DNA from: Alviniconcha marisindica
Lineage: Eukaryota > Mollusca > Gastropoda > Provannidae
DNA length: 64,000 nucleotides
Direction: 5' to 3'
Assembly (NCBI GenBank): GCA_018857735.1
Contig: JABMCL010000998.1
Span: forward strand, 67,501-131,500
The position numbers and the translations under genes were made by a program. Positions 1 through 10,008 of the stretch are shown here, piece after piece (the first letter of the stretch is position 1; every line of letters starts with the position of its first letter). Below the pieces are notes generated by a model. The model had not been told where the DNA came from and ran no database searches. It worked only from the letters and a program-made list of their open reading frames with translations.

Positions 1-1345
1 GTATCATACTATCAAGATCCCCACAGATCACCCCTGTTGGTCAGATGTATCATACTATCAAGATCCCCGCAGATCACCCCTGTTGGTCAGATGTATCATA
101 CTATCAAGATCCCTGCAGATCACCCCTGTTGGTCAGATGTATCATACTATCAAGATCCCTGCAGATCACCCCTGTTGGTCAGATGTATCATACTATCAAG
201 ATCCGTGCAGATCACCGCTGTTGGTCAGATGTATCATACTATCAAGATCCTGCAGATCAGAGGTTATAGAAATCCCTGCCAGAGGTTATCAAAATCCCTG
301 CCAGTCAGATGTTATCAAAATCCCTGCAGATCAGTTTTCACTCTTACAGGTCCTGCTGATCACTGCTTTTGATCACAAGTTATCGTAACCCTTGCACATC
401 AGAGGTTATCAAAATCCCAGTCAATCAGAGGTTATCAATATTCCTGCAGATCACAGTTCTCACTCTTAAGGATCACTCTTAATATCACAGTTCCCACTCT
501 TAAGGCTCCTGCTGATCACTCCTGCCTATCACCCCTGCCGATCAGAGGTAATCAATATCCCTGCTGATCAGTTCTTACTCTTTGATGTTTACAGGTCCCT
601 GCAGATCACCGCTGTTGGTCATCTGTGTCATACTATCAAGATCCCTGCTGATCAGAGGTTATAGAAATCCCTGCTAGAGGTTATCAAAATCCCTGCAGAC
701 AAGTTTTCACTCTTACAGGTCCTGCTGACCACTGCTATTGATCACAAGTTATCATAACCCCTGCACATCAGAGGTTATCAAAATCCCTGCCAATCAGAGG
801 TTATCAATATTCCTGCAGATCACAGTTCTCACTCTTAAGGATCACTCTTAAGATCACAGTTCTCACTCTTAAGGTTCCTGCTGATCACTCCTGCCGATCG
901 CTCCTGCCGATCAAGAGGTAATCAACATCCCTGCTGATCAGAGTTCTTACTCATTGATATTTATAGGTCCCTGCAGATCACCCCTGTTGGTCAGCTATGT
1001 CATACTATCAAGATCCCTGCCGATCACCCCTGTTGGTCAGTTGTGTCATACTATCAAGATCCCTGCAGATCACCCCTGTTGGTCAGCTGTGTCATACTAT
1101 CAAGATCCCTGCCGATCACCCCTGTTGGTCAGTTGTGTCATACTATCAAGATCCCTGCAGATCACCCCTGTTGGTCAGCTGTGTCATACTATCAAGATCC
1201 CTGCCGATCACCCCTGTTGGTCAGCTGTGTCATACTATCAAGATACCTGCTGATCAGAGGTTACAGAAATCCCTGCTAATCACAGTTTATCAAAATCCCT
1301 GTGGTTCAGAGGTGACAGAAATCCCTGTTGATTATAGTTAAGTGT
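1..1345. repeat. 46-bp minisatellite array with higher-order structure
   Basis: Units of about 46 bp carry the core ATACTATCAAGATCCCTGCA followed by GATCACCCCTGTTGGTCAG. Clean runs lie at 1-255 and about 965-1250. Between them a more diverged block (about 255-600: AGAGGTTATCAAAATCCCTG, then TTTTCACTCTTACAGGTCCT) recurs at about 640-965, so there is a longer period of a few hundred bases as well. The array lies on the intronic side of the last visible PSMD13 exon and probably continues off the left edge. Because 46 is not a multiple of 3, several frames stay open; I do not regard these as genes. Confidence 0.9.
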
Positions 1346-1575
1346 TAACACAAGTTGTACCAGCATTTAATGCTGTCAGTATATATATATATACTATCAC
1401 ACAATCAAAGCAAAATATAAGCAATCAATTGAACTTTGAAGCATGGTTTCTTTTCAATTTCAATGAATCATTGAGCCGAAGGTCAAAACAGTTACCAGTA
1501 ACCACTGAATGATGATACTTGCCTTGTGACAAGACTGGCAACAACAAAAATTAAAAGCAATTTCTGTGATCTCAC

Positions 1576-1830
1576 CTTGAATTTGTTTCACAACCTGAAC
1601 ACATATTTCTGTCAATGCCAGTGGGTTGATTCTGTCCAGAAAAAAATACAACATATGTTAGAAACTTAGAAGGAACATTTCTTTAACAACAAAAAAACTT
1701 TTTTATATTTTTTATTATTAGTATCACTATCATTCATATTTGATCCCATGATGGCTTTTAGTTTAATTAGTTCAAAATTATACAACATCATCACTGAAGA
1801 ATTACAACTGGAAGTAGAAATTGCAACACA

Positions 1831-1877
<47 letters not shown>

Positions 1878-1881
1878 TAAT

Positions 1882-1928
<47 letters not shown>

Positions 1929-1965
1929 ACACACACAAATAATGCACACACACAAATAATGCACA

Positions 1966-1999
<34 letters not shown>

Positions 2000-2086
2000 A
2001 CACACACACACACACACACGCATGCATGTGCAAACGCACACACCAACACACACACATGCATGCATGCATGTGCAAAGGCACAAACC

Positions 2087-2140
<54 letters not shown>

Positions 2141-2156
2141 GTGGCATGATATATAT

Positions 2157-2213
<57 letters not shown>

Positions 2214-3081
2214 TATATATGGAAAACTTGCTGTCATCATGATCATCATGTGAACTGTGGCTAACTAATCCATGAGAAAATTATGAACTACGAGCAGAAT
2301 GCATTATCATGTTACAATTAAACTCACCCACTGACTGACTGTGTATTAACACAATAACAATAGCAATGCTAGTATTATATATATAAGCAGTACAGCTGTT
2401 AAAACTCAAAAGCTCAACCTGGAAGATTCAAGTAGAACCAACTAGAGTAAACAGATTAGAAAATAATTTCAACTGGAAAGGCTGACTAATAGTAATACAG
2501 TAATAGTAAATTCCAACCAAAATAGAAGACTGCAGTACCTGTGTTCAAAGTCTGTGAGGAAGTTTTCATACAGCTGAAAAAGAAGAAAAAAAGTTAACCA
2601 TATATATCTAATATAATGTTTATACTTTACTACATTAATTAACAAACCTATTAAAAACACTATTTTATTTTTAAACAATTAACAATATCATGACGATAAA
2701 CTGCACATTTGCAACAGGAAAGATATGGTTTGTGTGACTATTCAGTCACAACAAACACAAGCCAGTATCTATGTATCACTAAAATTGTATCTATATCAGC
2801 ATCAGATAATATATATTTACATATTATATATATATTTCAAATAATAAAGATCAGGCCCAAAGGACATAGTTTAAATTTAAGCAATGATAAGCACTGTGAA
2901 TTACATTTTCAGTATTTAAAAAAGTTTACTGAGTTAGACCTTGCATGTAATTTGTAAGATTGGCTAAAAATCTGCAGGCATTCTACAAATTTCTATTATT
3001 ATTACAATGCGACTTAACCAGATTACAACTATTAATATTATAATTTATACTAATAATAAACCACACTGGAGATTTTAATTA

Positions 3082-3138
<57 letters not shown>

Positions 3139-5842
3139 ACAGAAGATAAAACTAACTCTGTAACAGTACTAACAGTAACACTGACAGTGAGCACTTTAAA
3201 AAGAAAAGAAAAAAAGTTTGTTATATATTTTTTAACTTATTATTATTATTTAATATACTGCAATTACTGTATAAGTGTATTCATTTGTGCCAAGTTTGAG
3301 TACATTTAGGTCAATTCATGTGATGCACAGGTCCGAAGTTTCGCTGGTCGGAAGTTCAGCTGGGCCCCAGCTTAGTGTGGTACTGGTAGTATATAATTTA
3401 TTTATACCACGTTTGTGCTTAATGATTACAGTTTACACTTACACTGCATAATCATTGTGTTATCATTAAACTATTACACTTACCCTGCATAATCATTGTG
3501 TTATTATAAACTTAACACTGGGAGGGGGAAAAACTCATCTAGCTGTACCAGCCCTCTCCACCACACACCCCTTATAATAATAATATTTAAAAATAAGATG
3601 TACTTCAAGTAGTTCAAATCCCTTTTTCCTTAAATTGCTAAAAAATTGTTATTGTTAAAGGAGATCAGGGAATCCACAGGGTAATTAACAATGACTTCAA
3701 AAGAGAAAAATGTTGCTCTATATATTTTCCCCTACTCCTCCTCCAACTATGAAAACACTTACTCGCACAAGGGAATCTCCTTTTGCGAAGGTTGGAGTCT
3801 TGATAAAGGCACTCAGTTTTAGCGTCAGCTGATGCCATAATCTGAGAAGAAGAAAAAAAACAAGTAATGTTTAACATCAACTAATCTTTTTACAGTTATC
3901 AGTATTAGCATTAATACCAAATGTTACCAGTATTAGCATCAATACCAAACGTTACCAGTATTAGCATTAATACCAAACTAGTGGGATCCTTCTTTCAACC
4001 CTTCGGGGCCATTCTATTGGGAGGTTCAATGAAGCTGGTTTGCATGAGTGAATGCCTTTTCTGATCTTTCGCGCAAGAAGTCACAAGAGGTCACAACGTC
4101 ACTTCTGGGCCGATTTCTGAGTAGGCATTATTTCACACTGTGTATAACATTAACAATGGAAGTTGAACCTAGAATTGCAAAGCAGTACAAATGCCACCAC
4201 TGTTGCAATTGTAAAAATTATTGGGGAAAGGGGATGGAGAGTGGGGAAAAGAATGTCTTTGCATCATTTTTTGGCTGACCAGAAGATCGCAATTTGATGG
4301 AAAAAATGCATTTTGTGGCATCCTATAGCACAAGCAACAAGTTACTGCTTGTTGCCAGACACATTCTGACTACGGGCCTTCAAAAATGTCTTTAAACTTG
4401 GCAGTGTAAAATTTGCATTTTTGTTTTGTTTTTTTATTCACTGTCACCGCCTTCCATTGTGAAGAAAGTATGCACCAGAAGTAAAAGCAGCCAAGGGACT
4501 TAAGTGATGCTGGGCAAAAGTCAAGGGAGTTAACAACCCTGCCTGAACCGCCCAATAGTCTACAGGTAACTGAATTTTAGTGCCCAGTCAACCAAGTCAA
4601 GTCAATACACTTTAACCATCCCTCACAGAGCAATTCATTATTCAACTAACACTAGTAGTAGTACTGAAAGTTCATTAATTTAAAAACAACATGTAAAAAT
4701 GAACATCAAGCTCAAAGCAATTAAACTGATGGTAACTTAATAAACAGACAGGTATACTGGATAAAGAAATTCCACAATTCAAATTACCACAGCAGAAAAA
4801 AATATCCCTCTTGAGTTTGGTGGATTATGAAAACACCAAAATAGCCCAGCATGCACTGAAAGTGTCAGAATCTTCAGAGTGTTGAAGTTGCACACTATAC
4901 GGATGAAGAAAGCATGGTGTTGAATCTAGGCTTTGTTGTAAACCAGGCAGTTCCAAACTGCATCATTGTAGCCAAGCTGGTCATTTGAAACTATGATCAA
5001 AAGCCAATAATCCGACATCTAAATTGCCCTGATATAACCGCACTGGCTGACTGGGCGTAAAACACCAACTTACTACTTACTACTGACATCTAAATATGAA
5101 ACAACTGGCCACAGGATTCAGTGGCAACACTGCATTGTTGCAAGGTGACAGACTGGTAACACTTTCAGTCTTACAGACTTGTAGCTCAGTTTACCACCAC
5201 CACTGGCGTGGCAGGTAATGGCAAATTTAGATCAGTTGTCCGATGGGGAGGGTGGTACTGGTAGTGTTGGCATTATGGCAAGTCCTGGTTTTCATCACCA
5301 TTTTATCAAAATAGCCTGTACTGCAACTGCAGTGTCATTGAGGATGACGGGGCTTTGGACTGTTCACTGGGCAGCCGTCACTCCTTTGTTGTTTTAACGT
5401 GTCTTTCCGTCATCTCGTCCCTCAATGTGCTAGCGTACAGCAGTCTTGCACAGTTGCAGTGTGTCTACTCTTTCTCTGACTAGAGACATATGTTGCATTG
5501 GTCCCCCCCCCCCCTTCATAATCCTCTCGAACGTCAGTAACGGTAAGACTGGCTGTGGGTTTCTCCAGGAAAAGAGGATCGGTCTGTAAGACAGAGTGAC
5601 ACTGATACTGTGAACAGTGTGATAGTGGCACTGGCAGAGATCAATTTTGATTAGTCAGACCCGGGTCCTGCAAAGACAATGCCGACGACAGAAAAAGAAG
5701 CTAAGGTTGAGAGAAATATTTAATTTATGGATAATACGTACTTCTTATTGTAATATTCTTCTAACTGTGCCCAGTCTGAAGCTGCTTCCCCTGTACTTTT
5801 TCGCTGCTGCTCAGCTAAATAAGAAGAAACGTCTCTCGGCAT
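1576..5842 (-). CDS. PSMD13: 26S proteasome non-ATPase regulatory subunit 13 (Rpn9), 5' part
   Basis: PSMD13/Rpn9 is a PCI-domain subunit of the 19S lid of the proteasome. Four exons are visible on the minus strand: 5742-5842 (start ATG at 5842, A at -3), 3763-3841, 2539-2573 and 1576-1631. All have GT-AG borders and the phases join (2, 0, 2, 1), giving 90 codons plus one base. Exon 1 begins MPRDVSSYLAEQQRK and includes WAQLEEYYNKK; exon 2 reads LWHQLTLKLSAFIK then FAKGDSLVR; exon 3 reads LYENFLTDFEHR; exon 4 reads INPLALTEICVQVVKQIQ. These match the N-terminal helical region of animal PSMD13 (LWHQLTL, LYENF..EFEHR.NPL) in order. The PCI domain would lie off the left edge. CCGGAAGC, an ETS-type site on the plus strand, lies about 20 bp upstream of the ATG. 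Identification rests on recall of the family, not a search. Confidence 0.93.
1832..2220. repeat. (CA)n tract followed by (TA)n tract
   Basis: Interrupted CA repeats (about 1832-2135, with GCATGCATG and AATAATG interruptions) run into an AT repeat (about 2148-2220). They lie in the PSMD13 intron between exons 3 and 4. A further (CA)n lies at about 3084-3136 in the next intron. Long minus-strand frames of alternating C and V here are artefacts. Confidence 0.95.
2221..3762. other. PSMD13 introns 2-3, mostly plain AT-rich sequence
   Basis: Apart from exon 3 (2539-2573) and the CA tract near 3084, the sequence is AT-rich with no recognisable coding. A near-duplicate of about 45 bp (ACACTTACMCTGCATAATCA, continuing TTGTGTTAT) occurs at about 3434-3505. 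Confidence 0.6.
3895..3980. repeat. Short tandem repeat, about 3 copies
   Basis: GTTACCAGTATTAGCATNAA followed by TACCAAAC occurs about three times in the first PSMD13 intron. Confidence 0.7.
4014..4558. mobile_element. Candidate non-autonomous DNA transposon with 15-bp terminal inverted repeats
   Basis: CTATTGGGAGGTTCA at 4014-4028 is inverted at 4544-4558 as TGAACCGCCCAATAG (one mismatch). The roughly 545 bp between shows no transposase. It lies in the first PSMD13 intron. I could not find a convincing target-site duplication, so the superfamily is unassigned. Confidence 0.5.
4805..5090 (+). mobile_element. SINE-like dispersed repeat, copy A
   Basis: The 5' part (GGATTATGAAAACACCAAAA, CCAGCATGCACTGAAAGTGT, TCTTCAGAGTGTTGAAGT) matches 13755-13850 in a CNOT2 intron. 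The 3' part (TGATATAACCGCACTGGCTG, then ACTGGGCGTAAAACACC and a TTACTTACTA tail) matches 48898-48953 on the plus strand and 36870-36922 on the minus strand. Shared modules with a simple TTAC-type tail suggest a short retroposon family. Confidence 0.6.
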
Positions 5843-6606
5843 GTTGGAAGGTTTTATCCGGAAGCGATAGGACAGACATTGGTTTACCAGAATCTAACAC
5901 AATAACAGGTACATCGCCTTGCTCCACATCTTTTTTTTCATAGAATAGAACAGCTCTAGAAAAATGTACTCACCTATACGACGAAACAATTAAACACAAC
6001 TGCTTTCGACTTTACTTATTTCGCTTTTTGTGTTTAATTGTTCCTGGTGTTTCGTCGTATCAGGTGAGTACAGTTCTCTAGAGCTGTTCTATTTTATCAA
6101 ACTCACAAGCAGTATTTTTCTCACTCATTCCTTGGATATTTTTCTTCTCTTCGTCAATTTGTTCTAATGCCCTGATAATCTTGTACTTGTGCGTTTGTCA
6201 ATTATCCACAGATAAATCAGTTTTAAAAATGTCACTGCATGAGTTCTGTGTGTTTTTCATTTATTCGATCTTCCTAACATCATGTAACAATCCTCCAGAA
6301 AAATGTGCTGTTTGTCAGGTGATATTATTCTTATTAATTTTAGTGATGAGTTCGCTCGCGCACGCTTGCGCAGTGTGTATGTGTGTGTGGGGGGGGGGGG
6401 GCTGTTTATACTTATTTCGGATTCACTTGAAAAAATTAACAGCAGACATATTTGCATTGTTCCATTAAAATAAGCTTTCTTTTTACTTTGTACGTTAAAA
6501 AACACACACAAAAACAAAACATTTTGATAAATTTTGGTAAAAATGCATTTGCTCGTGTCGATGCGCATGCCTTGCACGGAAGCACTTCCGGCAGACTAGA
6601 CTAATG
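5843..6606. promoter_or_regulatory. Divergent PSMD13/CNOT2 promoter region with putative CNOT2 non-coding first exon
   Basis: Both neighbouring genes are transcribed away from this interval. At the PSMD13 end, CCGGAAGC at about 5860 is an ETS-type site. At the CNOT2 end, GATGCGCATGC (about 6560, resembling an NRF1 half-palindrome) and GGAAGCACTTCCGG (about 6578-6591, palindromic ETS-like) precede a strong donor, CTAATG|GTAAGA (exon end 6606). I infer a short non-coding CNOT2 exon ending at 6606 that splices to 9890. If so, the last three exon bases (ATG) would open a 20-codon upstream frame ending in TGA before the CNOT2 start. Transcription start sites cannot be seen from sequence. Confidence 0.4.
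5942..6096. mobile_element. Palindromic MITE carrying splice-donor-like arms, copy 1
   Basis: A left arm (AGAATAGAACAGCTCTAGAA, then TGTACTCACCTATACGACGA and AACAATTAAACACAA) is inverted in the right arm ending at about 6096, with a small insertion (CCTGGTG region). A related palindrome lies at 30003-30092. The arms contain GGTGAGTAC, a good 5' splice-site match, facing outward on both strands. It sits about 100 bp upstream of the PSMD13 start codon. Confidence 0.8.
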
Positions 6607-7825
6607 GTAAGACTGCGGGACGCGTAATTTATATTTCAATTCATTTTTTCTTTAAATTTAAAATGTTTAGGCTTTATGATTCGGCCAATATGTGTATTTT
6701 GATATATACTTCTTTTGTTTATGGTACTTTTTGAGGTTTCTTGTCTAGGCGTGGATGTTTTCTTGATCGAAATAAAACCTATGCGGTGTAAACAAAGCCC
6801 AAAGTTGCACTACTTTGACTGTGGTTGCACGTTCTCGAAAAATGTGTTTACTTTTAGAATTAAGACATTTCCAAACAGTCTTAGACCACCGCTAGAGCGC
6901 ATTACATACACAATTTATTCTGGACTTTTTTTTAACCAACGGTTACGGTAGCGGGGTTTTGCATGTTGGTTAAATGCTGTGTAAGTCATACTAAGTGGAC
7001 TGTAAATCCTGCGGTCAGGGTTCGACTCCAGGGTGGGGAGGCAGAAGGGTGAAGGACTTTCAGTTCTCAGAGCGAACACCTGCGCAGACTCACCAATGTC
7101 TTCGTGTGCACAGTACATGCAAAGGTTGCTGCTTATTTTGAACATTCCATGTCCACCTTTTGATGAAAACGAAAATGCAACAGCGATGGGCAACACACAC
7201 CTAGATAATTATAAATTATATAATGCACAACTGCACTTGCAGTACACGAAGAATAATCAAAATGGTGATTGTGGCTAATCCTAATGGCTGAGGAAGAGGG
7301 GGATATGTAGGAGACTATGGTTTAGCAGCTGCACTGTTACATAAATGTAAAGCATTAGCATTGAAATAGCATTGGTTTGAAGAATGGTTTGATGGTTTAT
7401 TAGGCAGGATGAGGGACTTTTTCAGGTATTCCAATTATCCAAGTCAAAACTTGTACAGACTGTCTGGCCAGCATGCGCACAGATGGTTGTAGATCTATGT
7501 AAAGATGCCATGTCCACCTTTTGACTATAATTAGTATAAACCATATTCACAATCACAGAGAAGACTAGTGCAGTAGTGGCTCACTAGCTGTTAGTAATGT
7601 GATATGGAAACACATGGATAATGCATAAACTTGTTAAAGTAGCTCAGCACACAGAACAACTGTGGCTACTTTTGAAACTAAATTAGTAAATAAACAAAAC
7701 ATGCATTTGAATGGGGGGGGGGGGGGGGGGCACATTCCCCACCTATATTTGAATTTGTATATTTTGTGCTGTACAGTAAGTATTTACCATCAGTCTTTAT
7801 TCTTATTTATAAACAAATTGAGTAG

Positions 7826-7874
<49 letters not shown>

Positions 7875-9889
7875 GTTTTACATCTTATACTGCTATAGTT
7901 CTAGGCTTTTATTTTGTTTTATTGTATGTCACTATGTGTGTGTGTGTGTTTTGGTAGGGCAATGAAGGTATTACTGTGTAGTTAGCAATGGAGTACTGGT
8001 ATTGATGTAACACTTAAGTTGAAATATTGTTGCTTCTTCTTTTTTTTAAAATATTTTTTATTATTATTAATATTATACATGTAGTTTGTAAAATTTGTAT
8101 GCACTTTTTTTTAAACAGAGTTGTTTGACTTCATCAACACTTTATCTTATTTGTCACTTTTGGTTTGCACCACTTATTATTACCTTTCAGTGTCACAAGT
8201 TATTCATGTTTTTGTTGCTTGAGAGTTGAGTTGAGATTAACATGCTTTTCTTTCTTGCTTTTTTTGGCTATTATTTTGCATTGATTACGTACAGTTGTTT
8301 TATACTTTGAGTGGTTTTGTCTTTGAACAAGGTTCTATGCCTCTTGTAAATTTGAGTTTTATAAATAGGTTATATGAGGTCAACAATGGATTCTCACTAA
8401 TCCAGAAACCTTGGCATCAGGACATAATTCCATGGCAGAGAATTTACAAGTGCTGATTATTGCCATTAATTTTAAAATATTATATGTACATTCCAAACCT
8501 AGAAGTCTAGGTTGGTCTCCAAACCTTGGTTTTGTTTAAAAGTATAAAACATTTAACTCAGCAGTCTAATTATTTTAAACTTAAAGTGACCATGGGTTTG
8601 GACTCAACAGTCTAATTATAGTAAAGTGACCATGGGTTTGGACTCAACAGTCTAATTATAGCAAAATGAACACTCTTGAAAAAAAAAAGGGGGGGGGGGG
8701 GGGGTCTAGTTGTTTTTTTACAAATATTTGAGAACTAATTCTAGTAACTCATTCTAACAGACTAATTTAACAGGAGCTGTACACTAGAGTCACAAACAAG
8801 AGTTCTTAAAAAAGACTGCACAGTAGTAATTTAGTCATAGGCTTTTACTATGACAGTATGAGTGGGATCAGATGTGCGTGCATACAGAATATATATATGA
8901 GACCTGCCACCACAAAATGAGTCACATAGAACCATTTGGTCATTTTGAGATGTTTATATCATCAGAAAGTAGAAAAGGTATTGTTTGTAATATACAAACT
9001 GCAAGATGTATAAATTGGATGCAGAGTTATGGTTCTTTGATGTCGGGGTATGTACCCTCAGTAACATTTTAAGAAAGTTGGGAGGTAACTGACATTTGTC
9101 TTTAGGATTCTTTCCCTTAGGCTTAGCAACCATTATTACACAAACTTAATGTTTAGAACAATGGTCAGGAAAGACACAACAAAACAGTTTCCAAATTTTA
9201 AAGTAAAAGCAGTATCCTTGATGGTTTGTTTTATAGACATTTTCAAAATTTGCTAGTTTTTTCAAATCCATAAAATCTCAAATTCAACATTTTCCCTCTG
9301 TTCTATTTTGAAGCTGGTTTAGATTAAAATCAGGTGACTTCCGAGTCATTTTGTGGTAGTGGGTCAAATATAATGTGCATCAGCTGGCTTTGATTTGATG
9401 TTCACACCCACCCCCCCCCCCCCCATCTCTTTTATAATTTTATTTTGCATTATATATTGTTCATGTAAGTCTGAAATTAGTCTTATCAATCTGAAACTAT
9501 TGATTGCAGACTAAAGGTGTTCCAGATTAAGGAGTTTCCACTGTGTATTGTGTCTGTTCATAAAATCTTAAATTTGAATGCATGTAGTCAGGGGTGTATT
9601 TAAAATGCACTTTGTGTGAAATAAATCATCTTAAATTTGAATGCATGTAGTCAGGGGTGTATTTAAAATGCACTTTGTGTGAAATAAATCAGATGATGCT
9701 GTAAGTGTCAATTCAACAGAGTACTGTTAGGTTTCAGACAGGAATGGTTAAAATGAGATCTGGTTTTCGAAACATGCATGGTATTATTTTAGCAGTGTTT
9801 TCTGTTTTGATATTGATTTCTTTGTTTTATGTTTTTGTTTTTGCTTCTTCTTTTTCTTTTTTTTTAAATTTATGGTTTCGTTCTTGCAG
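6607..9889 (+). other. Putative CNOT2 intron 1, no coding seen
   Basis: Contents: a tRNA-like stretch near 6940-7060 with a B-box-like GGTTCGACTCC at about 7019; poly-G tracts at about 7712-7730 and 8690-8704; (CA)n at about 7829-7865; a poly-C tract at about 9411-9424; a 40-bp direct duplication (GTGACCATGGGTTTGGACTC) at about 8586-8665; and a perfect 63-bp duplication at 9565-9690. The rest is AT-rich with no ORF I can support. Confidence 0.55.
9565..9690. repeat. Perfect 63-bp direct duplication
   Basis: The units 9565-9627 and 9628-9690 are identical head-to-tail (ATCTTAAATTTGAATGCATG at the start, GTGTGAAATAAATC at the end), indicating a very recent duplication. It lies 200 bp before the exon that carries the CNOT2 start codon. 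Confidence 0.9.
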
Positions 9890-10008
9890 ACTTCATGCTC
9901 CCAACAGCAGTACTCTACTTTAGCAAAATCCACGTGTAACACTTCTTGATGTTGAAGCGTGCTTGCTGTTCTTAAATCATAGCAGGCCTGAAGCAAAATG
10001 GGGGACCA
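9890..10008 (+). other. CNOT2: CNOT2 start exon: 5'UTR plus 11 coding bases
   Basis: The acceptor TTCGTTCTTGCAG|ACTTC and donor GGGGACCA|GTAAGTTG bound a 119-base exon in which only ATG GGG GAC CA is coding. The phase (2) fits the next exon at 12294, whose first base completes the codon. The alternative is that the exon at 12294 starts later (for example at 12331 after GATCTGCAG) and the protein starts elsewhere; the matching phase and in-frame upstream stop favour the present model. Confidence 0.6.

Noticed and set aside
1666..2139. Minus-strand cysteine/valine-rich 157-codon frame
   Set aside because: It is a translation of a CA microsatellite.
3665..3880. Minus-strand frame with a start reading MASADAKTECLYQDSNL
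   Set aside because: It is an out-of-frame reading of PSMD13 exon 2; the correct frame gives LWHQLTLKLSAFIK, which fits the family and the exon phases.
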